From assembly GCF_036226745.1 (NCBI RefSeq), contig NZ_CP109013.1, forward strand, positions 2,294,001-2,358,000: a DNA stretch of 64,000 nt. The letters are read 5' to 3'. Below are positions 35,482 to 44,377 of this stretch, piece after piece. The translations under genes and the position numbers were made by a program. The stretch's first letter is position 1; each line of letters opens with the position of its first letter. Below the pieces are notes generated by a model, which saw only the letters and a list, made by a program, of their open reading frames with translations, had not been told where the DNA came from and ran no database searches. The stretch comes from Streptomyces sp. NBC_00683. Lineage in GTDB: Bacteria > Actinomycetota > Actinomycetes > Streptomycetales > Streptomycetaceae.

Positions 35482-38025
35482 TCACGAGGTGACCTGGACG
35501 GGCAGGCCGGGGCCGACGCCGACCTGTCCGGGTACCGCCTTGAGCGTGAGGACCATCGTGAGTCCGCCGCCCGGGGTGTCCTCGGCCCCGAGGGTTCCGC
35601 CCATGGACTCCACGAAGCCCCGGGCGACGGCGAGCCCGAGGCCGACTCCCGCGCCGCGCGGGGCGTCGCCGTAGCGCTGGAAGGGCTCGAAGATGCGTTC
35701 CTTGCCCTCGTCGGGGACACCGCGGCCGCGGTCCGTCACCCGTAGCTCGACGCGCTCGCCCAGGGCGCTGGCGGCGACCGTGACGCGGTCCCGGCCGGGG
35801 CTGTACTTGACCGCGTTCTCCACGATGTTGGCGACGGCCCTCTCCAGCAGCCCGGGGTCGACGGCGACCATCGGCAGCGTCTCGGGGATGTCGAGGTCGA
35901 CGCTGCCCTCGGGTACGCCTCCGAGGGCCATCGGCACGACCTCGTCGAGGTCGATCTCACGGATGAGCGGGGTGACGGTGCCGGTCTGCAGGCGGGACAT
36001 GTCGAGGAGATTGCCGATCAGGTGGTCCAGCCGGTCCGCGCCGTCCTCGATGGCCGCGAGGAACTCGGCCTCGTCCTCGTCGGACCAGGCGACGTCGTCG
36101 GCGCGCAGCGAGCTCACGGCGGCCTTGATGGCCGCCAGCGGGGTACGCAGGTCGTGACTGACGGCGGCGAGCAGCGCGGTCCTGATCCGGTTGCCCTCGG
36201 CCAGCCGCCGGGCCGCCTCGGCCTCCCCCACCAGGCGCTGCCGGTCCAGGACCACCGCGGCCTGCGCCGCGAACGCTCCGAGCACCCGGCGGTCCTCGGC
36301 GGGCAGTACCCGGCCGGAGAGGGCGAGCGCCATGTTGTCGCCGACCGGCATGTCGACGTCGGCGTCGTCCGGCCGGGCCACCGGGGCGGGGCCGACGGAT
36401 CCGGCACAGGTCCACGGATCGACGTCGCTCTGCCGCTCCAGCAGGGCGACGGACTCCATGCCGAAGGTCTCGCGGACCCGCTCCAGCAGGGCGTCCAGCG
36501 CCGTCTCCCCGCGCAGGACGCTCCCGGCCAGGGCGGAGAGGATCTCCGACTCGGCGCGCAGCCGTGCCGCCTGGTGGGTGCGGCGGGCCGCCAGGTCGAC
36601 CACGGAGGCGACCGCGACGGCCACCGCGAAGAAGATCACGATGGCGACGAAGTTCTCGGGGTCCTGCACGGTCAGTGTGTGGGTGGGCGGGGTGAACCAG
36701 TAGTTCAGGAGCATGGAGCCGACGGCCGCCGAGGCGAGCGCGGGCGCCAGTCCGCCGAGCAGGGCCGCTGCGACGGTCAGGAAGAGGAAGAGCAGGACGT
36801 CGTTGGCGAGCCCGGGGCCGTTCTCCAGGCGGAGCAGCAGCAGGGTGAGCAGGGCCGGCCCGAGGACGCCGACCGTCCAGCCCCAGATGATCCGGGTGCG
36901 CCCGAGCCGGGCTCCGCGGGCGATGGGCAGGCCGCGTCCCTTGGCGACCTCTTCGTGCGTGACGATGTGGACGTCCAGGTCGGGTCCGGACTCGCGGGCG
37001 ACGGTGGCGCCCACTCCGGGGCCGTAGATGTACTGCCAGGCCTTGCGCCGGCTGGAGCCGAGGACGATCTGGGTGGCGTTGACGCCCCGGGCGAATTCGA
37101 GGAGCGCCGAGGGTATGTCGTCGCCGATGACGTGGTGGAAGGTGCCGCCCAGGTCCTCGACGAGGGTGCGCTGGACCGCGAGCTCCTTGGGCGACGCGGA
37201 GGTCAGCCCGTCGCTGCGGGCGATGTACACCGCGAGGATCTCGCTGCCGGAGCCCTTGGCCGCCATCCGGGACGCGCGGCGGATGAGCGTACGGCCTTCG
37301 GGGCCGCCGGTCAGTCCCACCACGATGCGTTCGCGGGCCTGCCAGGTGGTGCGGATGTTGTGCTCACCGCGGTACTGCTGGAGGTACTCGTCGACGCGGT
37401 CGGCGACCCAGAGGAGGGCCAGCTCGCGCAGGGCGGTGAGGTTGCCCGGCCGGAAGTAGTTGGACAGGGCCGCGTCGACCTTGTCGGACCGGTAGATGTT
37501 GCCGTGCGCCATGCGACGGCGCAGCGCCTGGGGTGACATGTCGACAAGTTCGATCTGGTCGGCCCGGCGTGCCACCTCGTCGGGGATGGTCTCCTTCTGC
37601 CGTACGCCGGTTATCGACTCGACGACGTCACCGAGCGACTCCAGGTGCTGGATGTTCACGGTGGAGATCACATCGATGCCGGCCTTCAGGAGCTCCTCGA
37701 CGTCCTGCCAGCGCTTGGCGTTGCGTGAGCCCGGCACATTGGTGTGGGCCAGTTCGTCCACCAGCGCGACGGCGGGGGCCCGCTCCAGGACCGCTTCGAC
37801 GTCCATCTCGGAGAAAACGACGGACCGGTACTCGATCTCGCGCCGGCGGATCTGTTCGAGGCCGTGCAGCAGCACCTCGGTGCGTTCCCGTTCGTGGTGC
37901 TCCACGAACGCGACGACGCAGTCCGTGCCCCGTTCCACCCGGCGGTGCGCCTCGGACAGCATCGCGTACGTCTTGCCGACGCCGGGTGCCGCACCCAGGT
38001 AGATCCGAAGCTTGCCGCGTGCCAT
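35482..38025 (-). CDS. kdpD: KdpD-like potassium-sensing histidine kinase
   Basis: 847 residues with the full KdpD layout: N-terminal KdpD domain with Walker A GAAPGVGKTYAML (about 11-23), a USP-like domain (about 230-365), four membrane helices of DUF4118 (about 395-495), a GAF segment (about 510-640), HisKA with AAVSHDLRTPLAAIKAAVSS and HATPase with NIVENAVKYSPG and GVGLGLAVARG. It senses cytoplasmic potassium and phosphorylates KdpE. c-di-AMP binding to the USP domain is known in some bacteria and may occur here. Confidence 0.95.
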   Translation of the reverse strand: MARGKLRIYLGAAPGVGKTYAMLSEAHRRVERGTDCVVAFVEHHERERTEVLLHGLEQIRRREIEYRSVVFSEMDVEAVLERAPAVALVDELAHTNVPGSRNAKRWQDVEELLKAGIDVISTVNIQHLESLGDVVESITGVRQKETIPDEVARRADQIELVDMSPQALRRRMAHGNIYRSDKVDAALSNYFRPGNLTALRELALLWVADRVDEYLQQYRGEHNIRTTWQARERIVVGLTGGPEGRTLIRRASRMAAKGSGSEILAVYIARSDGLTSASPKELAVQRTLVEDLGGTFHHVIGDDIPSALLEFARGVNATQIVLGSSRRKAWQYIYGPGVGATVARESGPDLDVHIVTHEEVAKGRGLPIARGARLGRTRIIWGWTVGVLGPALLTLLLLRLENGPGLANDVLLFLFLTVAAALLGGLAPALASAAVGSMLLNYWFTPPTHTLTVQDPENFVAIVIFFAVAVAVASVVDLAARRTHQAARLRAESEILSALAGSVLRGETALDALLERVRETFGMESVALLERQSDVDPWTCAGSVGPAPVARPDDADVDMPVGDNMALALSGRVLPAEDRRVLGAFAAQAAVVLDRQRLVGEAEAARRLAEGNRIRTALLAAVSHDLRTPLAAIKAAVSSLRADDVAWSDEDEAEFLAAIEDGADRLDHLIGNLLDMSRLQTGTVTPLIREIDLDEVVPMALGGVPEGSVDLDIPETLPMVAVDPGLLERAVANIVENAVKYSPGRDRVTVAASALGERVELRVTDRGRGVPDEGKERIFEPFQRYGDAPRGAGVGLGLAVARGFVESMGGTLGAEDTPGGGLTMVLTLKAVPGQVGVGPGLPVQVTS

Positions 38026-38171
38026 GGCCCCATTGTCTTCTCTGACCGGCCGCCGTGTATCCGGCGGCTGCTTCAGAAGCTACCCCGAGAATTTCCGGCA
38101 TATGGGACCAGGGGCGGACGCAGGGTCCGTATTGACGGGATTCTGATGCGGCCCCGCGGTGTGCCCGCTGT

Positions 38172-38906
38172 TCACACCTGCTCGACGATGTGCCCGTCAC
38201 TGAGCTCCAGGACCCGGTCGGCGAAGCCGAGCAGCTGCGCGTCGTGGGTGGCGACGAGAACGGTGACGCCCTCGCTGCGCACCACGGCCCGCAGCAGCTC
38301 CATGACCGCGAGGCCGGTCTCCGCGTCGAGCTGTCCGGTGGGCTCGTCGGCGATCAGGAGCGCGGGCCGGTTGGCCAGCGCACGGGCGATGGCGACACGC
38401 TGCTGCTGGCCGCCGGAGAGCTCGCCGGGGCGCTGCTGGGCGTGGTCGCCGAGGCCCACCAGGGAGAGCAGCAGCGCCACCCGGTCCTCGCGCTCACCCG
38501 GCTCCGCCCGGCGCAGCCGCATCGGCACACCGACGTTCTCCGCCGCGGTCAGGATCGGGATGAGGCCGAACGACTGGAAGATGAAGCCGATCCGGTCCCT
38601 GCGCAGCTCCAGCAGGCCGTTCTCGCCGAGCTGGGAGAGGTCCGTACCGTCGACGGTGATCCGGCCGCTGTCCGGTGCGTCGAGGCCGCCGACGAGGTTG
38701 AGCAGAGTCGTCTTGCCGGAACCCGAGCGGCCCTTGAGCGCGACCAGTTCCCCGCGCGGGATCTCGAAGGAGACGCCGCGCAGGGCGTGCACGGCGGCCG
38801 CACCGGTTCCGTACGAGCGGTGCAGGTCCTCGATCCGCACCATGGGCCCGCCGGCCGGGTCCTCGGCCACTGCCGTGCCGCTCTGTCCGGTGGCGCTCTC
38901 GGTCAT
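38172..38906 (-). CDS. ABC transporter ATP-binding protein, LolD/MacB type
   Basis: A 244-residue ATPase with Walker A GRSGSGKTTLLNLVGG, Q-loop in FIFQSFGLIPILTAAENV, signature LSGGQQQRVAIARAL and Walker B ALLIADEPTG. The sequence is of the LolD/MacB/FtsX-associated class that drives mechanotransmission transporters. ATG 38906 follows GGGGAG. No permease gene is adjacent, so the partner is elsewhere or the gene is an orphan. It lies between kdpD and the DUF3710 terminator. Confidence 0.92.
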   Translation of the reverse strand: MTESATGQSGTAVAEDPAGGPMVRIEDLHRSYGTGAAAVHALRGVSFEIPRGELVALKGRSGSGKTTLLNLVGGLDAPDSGRITVDGTDLSQLGENGLLELRRDRIGFIFQSFGLIPILTAAENVGVPMRLRRAEPGEREDRVALLLSLVGLGDHAQQRPGELSGGQQQRVAIARALANRPALLIADEPTGQLDAETGLAVMELLRAVVRSEGVTVLVATHDAQLLGFADRVLELSDGHIVEQV

Positions 38907-38973
38907 GTCTCTCCCCGGTACGTACGTGCTCTCGTCGCCGCCAGTATGTGCACGAGGCACACGCACGGGCAAT

Positions 38974-39015
38974 GGCCGGTGGGCCGCACCCCGCAAGGGG
39001 TACGGCCCACCGGCC
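38974..39015 (-). terminator. Long-stem terminator downstream of the dut-DUF3710 operon
   Basis: GGCCGGTGGGCCG (38974-38986) pairs with CGGCCCACCGGCC (39003-39015), and an inner ACCCC-GCAA-GGGGT hairpin extends the stem to about 18 bp with one mismatch. It starts 22 bp beyond the DUF3710 stop on the minus strand. Confidence 0.88.
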
Positions 39016-39036
39016 GAATCATGCTGGGCGAGTCGC

Positions 39037-39810
39037 TCAGCGCACCTCGGTGATCTCGGGTCCGCGCTGGAGCTGGCCCATGCCGCCGGAGAACTTCGAG
39101 CTCTCCTGGTCCTCCTGCTGCACACCCTCCGGCACCATCTGGGCGTCATTGGGAAGCTTGAGGACGATGGGGTCGCGCGGGGCCATCGGGCCGTCGCCAC
39201 GGACGACCACGGTGTCCCGGAAGATCGTCTCCAGGAGTCCGGCCGCCTCCGGCTGCACGGCACCCTGACCGGAGATCACTCCGCGCAGGAACCAGCGAGG
39301 TCCGTCGACACCGATGAAGCGCACCAGCTGTACGCCGTTCTTCCCGTCGGGGAGCTGTACGGGGACCTGCGCGCGCAGCTCCCAGCCCAGCGGGCCCTCG
39401 ACCTCGTCGATGATCCCGCCCTGCTGGGTGATGCCCGAGGCGATCTCCTCGCGGACCTCGCCCCAGATGCCCTGCTTCTTGGGGGCGGCGAAGGCCTGCA
39501 GCTGGACCGCACTGTCGCGCAGTACGACGGTGGCGGCGACGATCGCGTCACCGGCCACCTCCACCCGCAGCTCCATGCCTTCGACTCCGGGCACGAAGAT
39601 GCCGCCGAGGTCCACCCGTCCCTCACCGGGCTGGGAGACCTCGGAGATGTCCCACGGCCCGTCCGGCCTGGGGGCCGGCGGAAGGTTCGACCGGCGCGAG
39701 CCGGATGCGGCTCCGTCGGTGCCATCGAGCTCGTCGGCGACCTGCTCGGCCTCGCGCGCTTCGTCCGCCGTGTCCTCGGCGGAACCACTGTTCTTGCGAC
39801 GTCCGAACAC
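39037..39810 (-). CDS. DUF3710 domain protein
   Basis: About 257 residues. An acidic, low-complexity N-terminus (about 1-50) is followed by the DUF3710 domain (about 55-240; GPWDISEVSQPGEGRVDLGG, RWFLRGVISGQGAV). No signal peptide or membrane segment. Equivalent to Rv2696c. Function unknown. GTG 39810 has AAGGA seven bases upstream and comes one base after the dUTPase stop, so expression is coupled with dut. Confidence 0.9.
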   Translation of the reverse strand: MFGRRKNSGSAEDTADEAREAEQVADELDGTDGAASGSRRSNLPPAPRPDGPWDISEVSQPGEGRVDLGGIFVPGVEGMELRVEVAGDAIVAATVVLRDSAVQLQAFAAPKKQGIWGEVREEIASGITQQGGIIDEVEGPLGWELRAQVPVQLPDGKNGVQLVRFIGVDGPRWFLRGVISGQGAVQPEAAGLLETIFRDTVVVRGDGPMAPRDPIVLKLPNDAQMVPEGVQQEDQESSKFSGGMGQLQRGPEITEVR

Positions 39811-39811
39811 G

Positions 39812-40339
39812 TCACTGTCCTTCCCGGTCGGATACGACCGAAGCGTAGCTGTTCCCACCCTGGGTGTTACCGCCCCTGACACCGTCCACAGCGGCGTGAC
39901 CGCCGGTGGACCCGAAGCCCCCCTCGGCCCGCGCCGAACCGGGAAGTTCCGCCACCTCGTGGAAGCGCACCTTCTCGACCTGCTGGACGACCAGCTGGGC
40001 AATCCGGTCGAACCTCTCGAACCGCACGGTCTCGCGCGGGTCGAGATTGACCACGATTACCTTGATCTCCCCACGGTACCCGGCATCAACCGTCCCTGGG
40101 GCATTCACGAGGGCCACTCCGCAGCGGGCTGCGAGGCCGGAGCGGGGGTGCACGAACGCCGCGTACCCGTCGGGCAGCGCGATCGACACCCCGGTGGGGA
40201 GGACCGCCCGCTCGCCCGGGGCGAGCTCGGCAGCCTGGGTGGTCACCAGATCGGCACCGGCGTCGCCCGGGTGTCCGTAGGCGGGGATCGGCACGTCCGG
40301 GTCGACCCGGCGGATCAGTACGTCGACGGGATGGCGCAT
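39812..40339 (-). CDS. dut: Deoxyuridine 5'-triphosphate nucleotidohydrolase (dUTPase)
   Basis: A 175-residue trimeric-type dUTPase. All five motifs are present: DAGADLVT, VHPRSGLAARCG, NAPGTVDAGYRGEIKV, ERFDRIAQLVV and RAEGGFGSTG (flexible C-terminal arm that caps the active site). It hydrolyses dUTP to dUMP and pyrophosphate, keeping uracil out of DNA and feeding dTMP synthesis. A tail of ~25 residues follows the last motif. ATG overlaps the thioesterase stop by one base. Confidence 0.97.
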   Translation of the reverse strand: MRHPVDVLIRRVDPDVPIPAYGHPGDAGADLVTTQAAELAPGERAVLPTGVSIALPDGYAAFVHPRSGLAARCGVALVNAPGTVDAGYRGEIKVIVVNLDPRETVRFERFDRIAQLVVQQVEKVRFHEVAELPGSARAEGGFGSTGGHAAVDGVRGGNTQGGNSYASVVSDREGQ

Positions 40340-40923
40340 CACGGGTTCACCTCGAAGGCTCGGGCACGCCTGACCTGGTCCGGGTCGGCCATCGCCGCCC
40401 GGATCTCCTCCGGTCGGCCGTTGTCGATGAAGTGGTCCATCTTGACCTCGATGAAGAGGGCCTCGGCACGGACCGCGACGGGCCCCTCGGGGCCGCCGAT
40501 CCGGCCGGTGGCCCGGCAGAAGATCTTCCGCCTGTGCACGGCGGTGACCTCGGCGTCCAGGAAGAGCACCGTGTCCACCGGCACCGGCCTGACGAAGTCG
40601 GTCTCCAGCCGTCCGGTCACCGCGATCACCCGCAGCAGCCAGCTCAGGGCGCCGAGGGTCTCGTCCATCGCCGTGGCGAGCACGCCGCCGTGCGCGAGCC
40701 CCGGAGCACCCTGGTGCGCGGGCTTCACGGTGAACTCGGCGGTGACGCTCACACCTTCTCCGGCCCGCGCCCGGAGGTGCAGCCCGTGGGGCTGCTCGTC
40801 GCCGCAGCCGAAACATTGCTCGTAGTGCGACCCGAGCAGCGTGCCCGGCGCCGGGGCATCGGGGTGCCGTTCCGGCTTCGCGGCATCGGCCGGGGGTGTC
40901 AGACGTGTTGATGTTCCACTCAC
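40339..40923 (-). CDS. PaaI-type hotdog-fold thioesterase
   Basis: About 194 residues from GTG 40923. A CFGCG pair of cysteines (about 40-44) precedes a single hotdog domain with LAHGGVLATAMDETLGAL, the PaaI/4HBT active-site pattern (HGG and Asp/Glu). Such enzymes hydrolyse acyl-CoA esters; the substrate is not known. It is cotranscribed with dut. The frame is open far upstream, but that stretch is the antisense of the DUF3093 gene. Confidence 0.85.
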   Translation of the reverse strand: MSGTSTRLTPPADAAKPERHPDAPAPGTLLGSHYEQCFGCGDEQPHGLHLRARAGEGVSVTAEFTVKPAHQGAPGLAHGGVLATAMDETLGALSWLLRVIAVTGRLETDFVRPVPVDTVLFLDAEVTAVHRRKIFCRATGRIGGPEGPVAVRAEALFIEVKMDHFIDNGRPEEIRAAMADPDQVRRARAFEVNP

Positions 40924-40981
40924 AGGCGCAGACCTTACCCGCGCGGCCGATCGCAGGTCGCGCCGTGCCAAGCTTGGCTCC

Positions 40982-41437
40982 ATGCAGCCTTCCGCACCGC
41001 CCTTCGACGAACGTCTCACCGCACCCCGCACGTGGTGGCTCATCGCCTTCGGGGTCGGCGTCGCCTGCGCCCTGATGCTCCTGCCGCTCGGCACGCTGCC
41101 CATGCTCGGCGGGCTGGCCGGCGGCACGGCCGCGGCTGCCGTGGTGGTGAGCCAGTACGGCTCGGCACGCGTCCGGGTGGTTGCCGGCGCCCTCGTCGCG
41201 GGCGACGCGCGTATTCCGCTGTCGGCGCTCGGCGACGCCGAGGCGCTGGATGCGGAGGAGGCGCGCGCCTGGCGCTCGTACAAGGCGGATCCCCGCGCCT
41301 TCATGCTGCTGCGCAGCTACATCCCGACCGCGGTGCGGGTGAAGGTCACCGATCCGGACGACCCGACGCCGTACGTCTATCTCTCGACCCGGGAGCCGCA
41401 GGCCCTGGTGGCCGCGCTCGCGGGTGTCCCCGCCTGA
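40982..41437 (+). CDS. DUF3093 membrane protein
   Basis: A 151-residue protein with two membrane segments near the N-terminus (about 18-35 and 42-58) and a soluble C-domain (ARIPLSALGDAEALDAEEAR, YVYLSTREPQALVAAL). Equivalent to Rv2698 by type and position, divergent from the thioesterase-dut operon. Function unknown. Confidence 0.88.
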   Translation: MQPSAPPFDERLTAPRTWWLIAFGVGVACALMLLPLGTLPMLGGLAGGTAAAAVVVSQYGSARVRVVAGALVAGDARIPLSALGDAEALDAEEARAWRSYKADPRAFMLLRSYIPTAVRVKVTDPDDPTPYVYLSTREPQALVAALAGVPA

Positions 41438-41467
41438 GGCACGGGCGGGGCGTCCCGGCCCGGGACC

Positions 41468-42424
41468 CTAGGCGCCGGGCTCGTCGAGCCCCTTCGGCAG
41501 CTCCTTCGCGGGCACCGCGGGCTGCTCCAGCGGGGGCAGTTCGGGGAGCCGGTCCCAGGTGACCTGCTGCTTGCGCAGATCGGCCCTGACCCGGTCGGCC
41601 AGCTTTCTGGTGTCCCGGCGGTTCATCAGCGCGCCCACTGCGGCGCCGATCATGAACGGAATGAGGTTGGGCAGGTCGCGCACCATGCGCTTCATGATCT
41701 GCTGGCGCAGTTCGCGCTTCATCTGCCCGCCCAGCGCCGCGTTCAGCGTGGTGGGGCGGGACACGTCGATGCCGCGCTCCTCCGTCCAGGACGTCAGATA
41801 CGCGGTGCTGCGCTGCCCGAGGTTGCCCGGCGGGCGCCGGCCGTAGACCTCGTGGAGCTCGGCGACGAGCTTCATCTCGATGGCTGCCACGCCGGTGATC
41901 TCGGCGGCCAGCTCGGCCAGCATGGCGGGGGGTACGGGCATCATGGCCGCCGCCCCGATACCTGCGCCGACGGTGGCGGTCGCGTTGCACGCGCCCGCGA
42001 CGAGCTTGTCGGCGAGTTCTTCGGGACCGAGTCCCGGGAACTGCTTGCGCAGCCTGGCGAGGTCGCGCACAGGGATGCGGGGAGCCGTGTCGATGATCCG
42101 GTCGGCCAGCTGGCCGACCACCGCCCTGGCGCTCTCCCCGCCCTTGTGTACGCCCCGTTTCAGCTTTCTCAGACGGCCTGCCCCGGTCGTGGGCTCCGTC
42201 GTGCCGTCCTGTCCGGGCATCTCCGGAGATGCCGCTGCCCGGGCCGCTTCGAGCGAGGCCGACCGGCCCCGCTCGTCGTCGGATGTGCCGGGAGAGGGCG
42301 GCAGGGCGGCCTGGTGCTCGGCAGGAGTGCTTGCGCCTTCTGCCGGGCCTGTGCCGCCCTGATGCGCCTCCGACGACTTCGTGCGCCGCAAGCGCCGCTT
42401 CCGGAACGGTGTGTCGCCTGCCAC
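41468..42424 (-). CDS. EcsC-like protein
   Basis: 318 residues. The first ~105 are hydrophilic and low complexity; residues ~110-290 look like an EcsC family domain, with the amphipathic/hydrophobic stretches ATATVGAGIGAAAMMPVPPA and LIPFMIGAAVGALMNRR and the helical LAELAAEITGVAAIEMKLV between them. The C-terminal ~25 residues are proline rich. Function unknown; the family is linked to membrane or secretion in Bacillus. The family call is by pattern only. Lies 12 bp downstream of the DUF4193 gene on the same strand. Confidence 0.65.
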   Translation of the reverse strand: MAGDTPFRKRRLRRTKSSEAHQGGTGPAEGASTPAEHQAALPPSPGTSDDERGRSASLEAARAAASPEMPGQDGTTEPTTGAGRLRKLKRGVHKGGESARAVVGQLADRIIDTAPRIPVRDLARLRKQFPGLGPEELADKLVAGACNATATVGAGIGAAAMMPVPPAMLAELAAEITGVAAIEMKLVAELHEVYGRRPPGNLGQRSTAYLTSWTEERGIDVSRPTTLNAALGGQMKRELRQQIMKRMVRDLPNLIPFMIGAAVGALMNRRDTRKLADRVRADLRKQQVTWDRLPELPPLEQPAVPAKELPKGLDEPGA

Positions 42425-42436
42425 GGCCGGCCTGCC

Positions 42437-42733
42437 TCAGTCGCAGTCGCGGCAGATGGGCTGGCCGTTCTTCTCGCGCGCCAGCTGGCTCCTGTGGTGG
42501 ACCAGGAAGCAGCTCATGCAGGTGAACTCGTCCGCCTGCTTGGGCAGGACCCGCACGGCCAGCTCTTCGTTGGACAGGTCTGCGCCGGGCAGCTCCAGTC
42601 CCTCTGCCGCGTCGAACTCGTCCACGTCGACGGCGGATGCCGTCTTGTCGCTCCGACGAGCCTTGAGCTCTTCGAGGCTGTCCTGGTCCACGTCGTCGTC
42701 AGTCTTGCGTGGGGTGTCGTAATCCGTTGCCAT
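42437..42733 (-). CDS. DUF4193 zinc-ribbon-like small protein
   Basis: A 98-residue acidic protein with a C-terminal zinc-ribbon-like motif: TCMSC followed by CRDCD about 23 residues later. Equivalent to Rv2699c and near universal in actinobacteria. Function unknown. The upstream 400-bp gap holds a 16-bp palindrome. Confidence 0.92.
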   Translation of the reverse strand: MATDYDTPRKTDDDVDQDSLEELKARRSDKTASAVDVDEFDAAEGLELPGADLSNEELAVRVLPKQADEFTCMSCFLVHHRSQLAREKNGQPICRDCD

Positions 42734-43137
42734 GTCGCTCTCCCCCTCTTGGGTGTCTGCGGTGTCTCAGCGCACGTAACGCGTGAGAGGCCGGACTTGT
42801 GCCCGACCTGAGGCGGAGATTTTGCCTCACATCAAGGTCTGTTACTCAATCGACACCCAACCGGATCTCCCGAGAGCGATCAGCTTGGGTGGCGATGGGG
42901 ACCGTACACGGTCCGATTGCTGCAGTTCACGGGTGCCACCCCGTGTACTTCCCGTGATATCGACCCCCGGAAACCCGGACGTTTCCCGGCTTTCCGGCAG
43001 AGACGTGATCACCGAGAGTAGAAGGACCGAAAATGGCTCCTGTGATCGATCACACAGGGAGTCAACGGGACTGGCGCCCGAAAATTCCGCCCAAAGCGAA
43101 CAGAGCGATCCAATGCGGCTTCACACCGCGAAGCCTC
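42734..43137. other. Intergenic region between DUF4193 and cutS
   Basis: 404 bp with no gene I accept. An ATG at 43033 with a good ribosome site opens a frame that simply runs antisense through cutS. The region contains a perfect dyad at 42899-42914 and an inverted repeat CACGGG-N6-CCCGTG (42928-42945). Confidence 0.5.
42899..42914. promoter_or_regulatory. 16-bp palindrome upstream of the DUF4193 gene
   Basis: GGACCGT-AC-ACGGTCC is a perfect inverted repeat with a 2-bp spacer, 166 bp upstream of the DUF4193 start. Its size and symmetry fit a dimeric repressor site (TetR or GntR type). No local regulator is an obvious match. Confidence 0.4.
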
Positions 43138-44370
43138 TCAGACCGGCAGGGTGACGCGCATCACGAGACCACCGCCCTCGCGGGGCTCCGCGATGATACG
43201 GCCTCCGTGCGCCCGCGCGACGGACCGCGCGATCGACAGGCCGAGCCCCACCCCCTTGTCGCTGCCTGTGCGTTCCGTGCGCAGCCGCCTGAACGGCTCG
43301 AAGAGGTTGTCGATCTCGTAGGCGGGCACTACAGGACCTGTGTTCGAGACCACCAGGAGCGCCTGTCCGGGCTGGAGCTCCGTGGTGACCTCCACCCAGC
43401 CGCCCTCCGCCACGTTGTAGCGCACGGCGTTCTGTACGAGGTTCAGCGCGATCCGCTCCAGGAGGACACCGTTGCCCTGGACGACGGCCGGAGCGCGCTC
43501 ACCGCGGATCTCCACCGCCTTCTGAGCCGCCTCGGCGCGGGCCTGGTCGATGGCGCGGTCGGCGACCTCGGCGAGGTCCACCGGTTTGCGCTCGACGATC
43601 TGGTTCTCGCTGCGGGCGAGCAGCAGCAGGCCTTCGACCAGCTGCTCGCTGCGCTCGTTGGTGGCGAGAAGTGTCTTGCCGAGCTGCTGGAGCTCCGTGG
43701 GGGCCTCCGGGTCGGAGAGGTGCACCTCCAGCAGGGTGCGGTTGATCGCGAGCGGCGTGCGCAGCTCGTGCGAGGCGTTCCCGACGAATCGCTGCTGGGC
43801 CGTGAAGGCCCGCTCCAGGCGGTCCAGCATCTCGTCGAAGGTGTCGGCGAGCTCCTTCAGCTCGTCGTCCGGGCCGTCCAGCTCGATCCGGCGGGACAGG
43901 TCCGTCCCGGCCACCCTGCGTGCGGTGCGGGTGATCCTGCCCAACGGGGACAGGACGCGGCCGGCCATGGCGTATCCGAAGGCGAAGGCGATGATGCTGA
44001 GGCCCACGAGGGCCAGCAGCGAGCGGTTCAGCAGGGAGTCGAGCGCCTGCTGGCGCTGCTGGTTGACGCAGGCGTTCATGGCGGCGTTGAAGGTCTCCGG
44101 GCTCGCCGTCTTCGGCAGGTCGCAGACCTCACTGGTGACCTGGCCGTTCACGATCCGGAACGGCAGGTCGCTGCCCACGTTCAGCGCCTGTGCGGCCAGC
44201 ATGTAGATGATCGAGAGCAGCAGGATGCCCGCGATCAGGAACATGCCGCCGTAGAGCAGGGTGAGCCGTATCCGGATGGTCGGGCGCAGCCAGGGGTACG
44301 GCGGTTCCTGCGGCTTGGGCTCCCAGGTCGGCTTCGGGGGCGCCTTCACAGGCGCCGGGGAGGCGGCCAC
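43138..44370 (-). CDS. cutS: CutS sensor histidine kinase
   Basis: 410 residues. Proline-rich cytoplasmic start, first membrane helix (about 34-60), a short extracellular loop of ~70 residues with two cysteines (C83 and C101), second helix (about 125-145), HAMP (about 147-200), HisKA with VGNASHELRTPLAINRTLLE, and HATPase with NLVQNAVRYN and GVGLGLSIARSV. The length, the two extracellular cysteines and the neighbourhood (dut/DUF4193 side and suhB/hemH side) match CutS of Streptomyces, proposed to sense extracytoplasmic redox or disulfide state. GTG start, seven bases after the CutR stop. Confidence 0.88.
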   Translation of the reverse strand: MAASPAPVKAPPKPTWEPKPQEPPYPWLRPTIRIRLTLLYGGMFLIAGILLLSIIYMLAAQALNVGSDLPFRIVNGQVTSEVCDLPKTASPETFNAAMNACVNQQRQQALDSLLNRSLLALVGLSIIAFAFGYAMAGRVLSPLGRITRTARRVAGTDLSRRIELDGPDDELKELADTFDEMLDRLERAFTAQQRFVGNASHELRTPLAINRTLLEVHLSDPEAPTELQQLGKTLLATNERSEQLVEGLLLLARSENQIVERKPVDLAEVADRAIDQARAEAAQKAVEIRGERAPAVVQGNGVLLERIALNLVQNAVRYNVAEGGWVEVTTELQPGQALLVVSNTGPVVPAYEIDNLFEPFRRLRTERTGSDKGVGLGLSIARSVARAHGGRIIAEPREGGGLVMRVTLPV

Positions 44371-44377
44371 GGGGCGC

